Assembly (NCBI GenBank): GCA_014773175.1
Contig: VXCM01000755.1
Coordinates: forward strand, 1-64,000
DNA: 64,000 nt
From: Lucifuga dentata
Taxonomy: Eukaryota > Chordata > Actinopteri > Ophidiiformes > Bythitidae
Direction of reading: 5' to 3'
The notes under the pieces were generated by a model. That model did not search any database. It had not been told where the DNA came from and saw only the letters and a list, made by a program, of their open reading frames with translations. This document shows positions 61,706 to 64,000 of this stretch, one piece after another. Made by a program: the position numbers and the translations under genes. Each line of letters opens with the position of its first letter. Position 1 is the stretch's first letter.

Positions 61706-64000
61706 TACGAATACATACAGTAACTTGCAGGAAGCAGAGAAACGCACAGTAATTGCATTGTAAATGAGGTATGACAGAACAGCACAAAGCAGATGCCTCT
61801 ATCGTGACGTTTAAATATCAAGAATGTGTTCTAATACCAGCATCACATATCAACAGGAAATTTCAATCAAACTAGTAAATGGAATTTCCTCACCCATGCC
61901 ATCATCTTCATCATCAGCCCATCCACCATCCACCAACATCATAAGCACAGTGATTACGTATTATATGCAAATACTCTGTGGGTGTCTATAAAATAGAGGT
62001 GAAAAAAGAAACACAGTTTTAACAGTGTTTATCTGTGTTTCTTTACAGGAATTGACTATGTAATGACACTTTATTATCTACCTTCTATTTGAAGTAGTAT
62101 AAATATGTCACCGGTTTCTGCAGAATGGGAAGAAGTGTGGATGTCAAAGTGCCACGCCAACATATTTAAGGAAAGTAGGCCTACTCTACTTAATCTGTCC
62201 ACTCCATTTGAAAGCCAGAAGAGGAGCTTAGTCTGCATTTGAGTGAGGAGGATGAAAAGAGGATGAATAAATAAATAAATACAGGCTTAGAAGTTTGACC
62301 TCATCTATTAGGTCACTTTCAAATTAGTGTGGGCTTACAGACTGAAATCTGAAACCTGACATCTGACCCAAATAATCATATTGCATGTCATTTATAAAAA
62401 AAAAAAAAAGCAGGAGCAATGATGGTAATATGTTGATGGTAACAGTTTTTTGTTTTTTTTGTTTTTTTAATCAAAATATTTTGTCTCCCAATCTCATGTG
62501 GCCAGAAATTTGTAGAATCCATGTGGCTTCCAATGATTTCAGATAACATGAACTACTGACAATGCAAAGGAATTCAATTTGGTGAATTTGCTGTGCTAGG
62601 TTTATTTTCTATGCTTCAGCACAGCCTATATTTGCAGACAGGCAATGTTAAATATAGTCTCAGATGTGACCTCTAAGTCTGGACAGCGAAGGAATATATT
62701 GGTCCAGTTTTTCTATTTTTTTTTTTTTTTNTTTTTTTTTTTTTTTTCATTTTCCAACAGAAAAAAGTAAAAATAACTTATGTAAGATTTCATACAAAAT
62801 GAATTCATGACAGAAGATTTGGTTCAAGAGACTAAAATGAGCTGGAATCCCAGCAACCAGATGCATAAAACTCTGTGTACTGTAGAATTTAGACAGAAAG
62901 TCTGTGTATGCACAACAATATGCATACACAATCAAGTTACCAGATTTATAACTGCCTGTGTATGCATTGTTCCCTTTTTTTTTTCAACTTTGTCATCATG
63001 AAATTGTGTACACATGCACAAGCTTAATGTCCACTCCCATAATTATCCAAGCAGTGATGATGTCACATTTTGTAACCTTGTTTGGACATAAAGCAGATTC
63101 AGTCTGTCCTTGGTCAGCTACTGGCGACATCCTCTAACAGTATCAGTGCAGCCTTTGTTTTATTACACATAGATTTTACACACTGGTATATGCAGCAAGC
63201 CAATAAACCCTATTGATTAATGACCATACAGGGTCAAATATATAATCTAATATGCAGTTTACCCACATTACTATGCAATTTGTGTGCCAACATACAGGAT
63301 AAATCTATTTATTAGCACTAAAATAAAATCATGCTTGTAGAGAGGATGTTACTGCACACATTTATAAGCCTTATGAATGTCTGCTGAAGCACCATAGAGA
63401 CCGATGATGTGCCGGAAAGATGAAAGCTCCAAATAAAAAGTTCACTACATTGCAGCATCACACTCAGCTCAGTCATAAAAATCCATGTAGGCATTGTGTA
63501 AAACATTTGTGGAGGTACACACATTTTTATTAAATACCTCTCCATGGAAAGTGGTGTATTTTCATATATTTGCATGTACTAATCATTTGCTGTCTAGAGG
63601 TTGCAGCTGAGGTTGGCAACATTATCCATTTATAATCATCCAGCACTTTTCATTATGGTATAAGGGTGCCATTGAAGTTATTATGCTTATATTATGTTTT
63701 GAGTAACTATGTACTGTAAAGGCACATGCATGAACAAATATAGTGTGGGTTTTTCATATGTTGATAAAGTGGCTTTTACAGTCAGGTGTCACAAACATTG
63801 TCAGAACAGACTCAACAGAAATGAAAATATAAGAAAATTAAAAATAGAGTAATTTTAAAAAGTAAAAGTAAGTTAAATGAAGATAAAGGATAGATTACAT
63901 TATAGAGAAATGGCTAGTAGTGTGCAACAATAAGTCCAGGTGAGCTATGATAAACAGTTTATAGATCAAATGCAATAACAGGTGATAATGAGCCTATAAT
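61706..64000. other. Intronic sequence to window end
   Basis: No exon is supported. Poly(A) at 62397-62409 and poly(T) with an N at about 62715-62747. The last 200 bp (AAAATTAAAAATAGAGT and similar) may be a dispersed-repeat tail. Confidence 0.55.

Larger units (their letters stand above)
51287..64000 (+). other. Beginning of pcdh9 intron 2, continuing beyond the window
   Basis: From the donor at 51287 to the window end I find no exon resembling the remaining PCDH9 cytoplasmic tail. In mammals these exons lie very far downstream, so a long intron is expected. The intron contains repeats (58478-61705), a candidate cassette exon, a long open frame and a non-repetitive block with poly(A) signals, each listed separately. 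Confidence 0.7.

Overview
This looks like a vertebrate chromosome segment, most probably from a ray-finned (teleost) fish in a draft short-read assembly. The base composition is AT-rich. The only recognisable protein gene is a long single-exon cadherin of delta-protocadherin type. The repeats are of kinds common in fish: a Rex1-like LINE tail, hAT-type miniature elements, a solo LTR, TTAA-flanked MITEs, tRNA-like SINE heads and many microsatellites. No species can be named from the sequence.

Layout. Positions 1 to about 46.6 kb form a gene desert with repeats and a few non-repetitive, homeodomain-site-rich patches that could be enhancers. About 46.7-47.7 kb is a GC- and CpG-rich block that I read as the promoter and non-coding first exon of pcdh9. 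A short intron of about 450 bp follows. The large coding exon (acceptor near 48152, ATG at 48251, donor after 51286) encodes the signal peptide, seven cadherin repeats, the membrane segment and the proximal cytoplasmic tail with the conserved CM1 and CM2 motifs. If the donor is not used, translation runs 20 codons into the intron and stops at 51347-51349, giving a short-tail isoform. The rest of the window, 51287 to the end, is the 5' part of the next pcdh9 intron. The later cytoplasmic exons are not in the window. This intron holds a possible in-frame cassette exon (54447-54569), a long open frame (55363-55740), a non-repetitive block with poly(A) signals and a perfect hairpin (about 57240-57935), two MITEs of one family, a nested hAT fragment and a local tandem duplication.

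Assembly quality matters here. There are 20 isolated single Ns. Around most of those in complex sequence, the same 66-67 bp appears on both sides, the signature of unmerged k-mer overlaps between contigs. At 16430-17318 two alternative paths, one with a solo LTR, have been written one after the other. Short open frames crossing these joins are not real.

I found no convincing bacterial, viral or RNA gene, no CRISPR array and no second protein-coding gene. The most interesting leads are the possible cassette exon and short-tail isoform of pcdh9, the promoter with strong-context upstream ORFs, and the allelic solo LTR.
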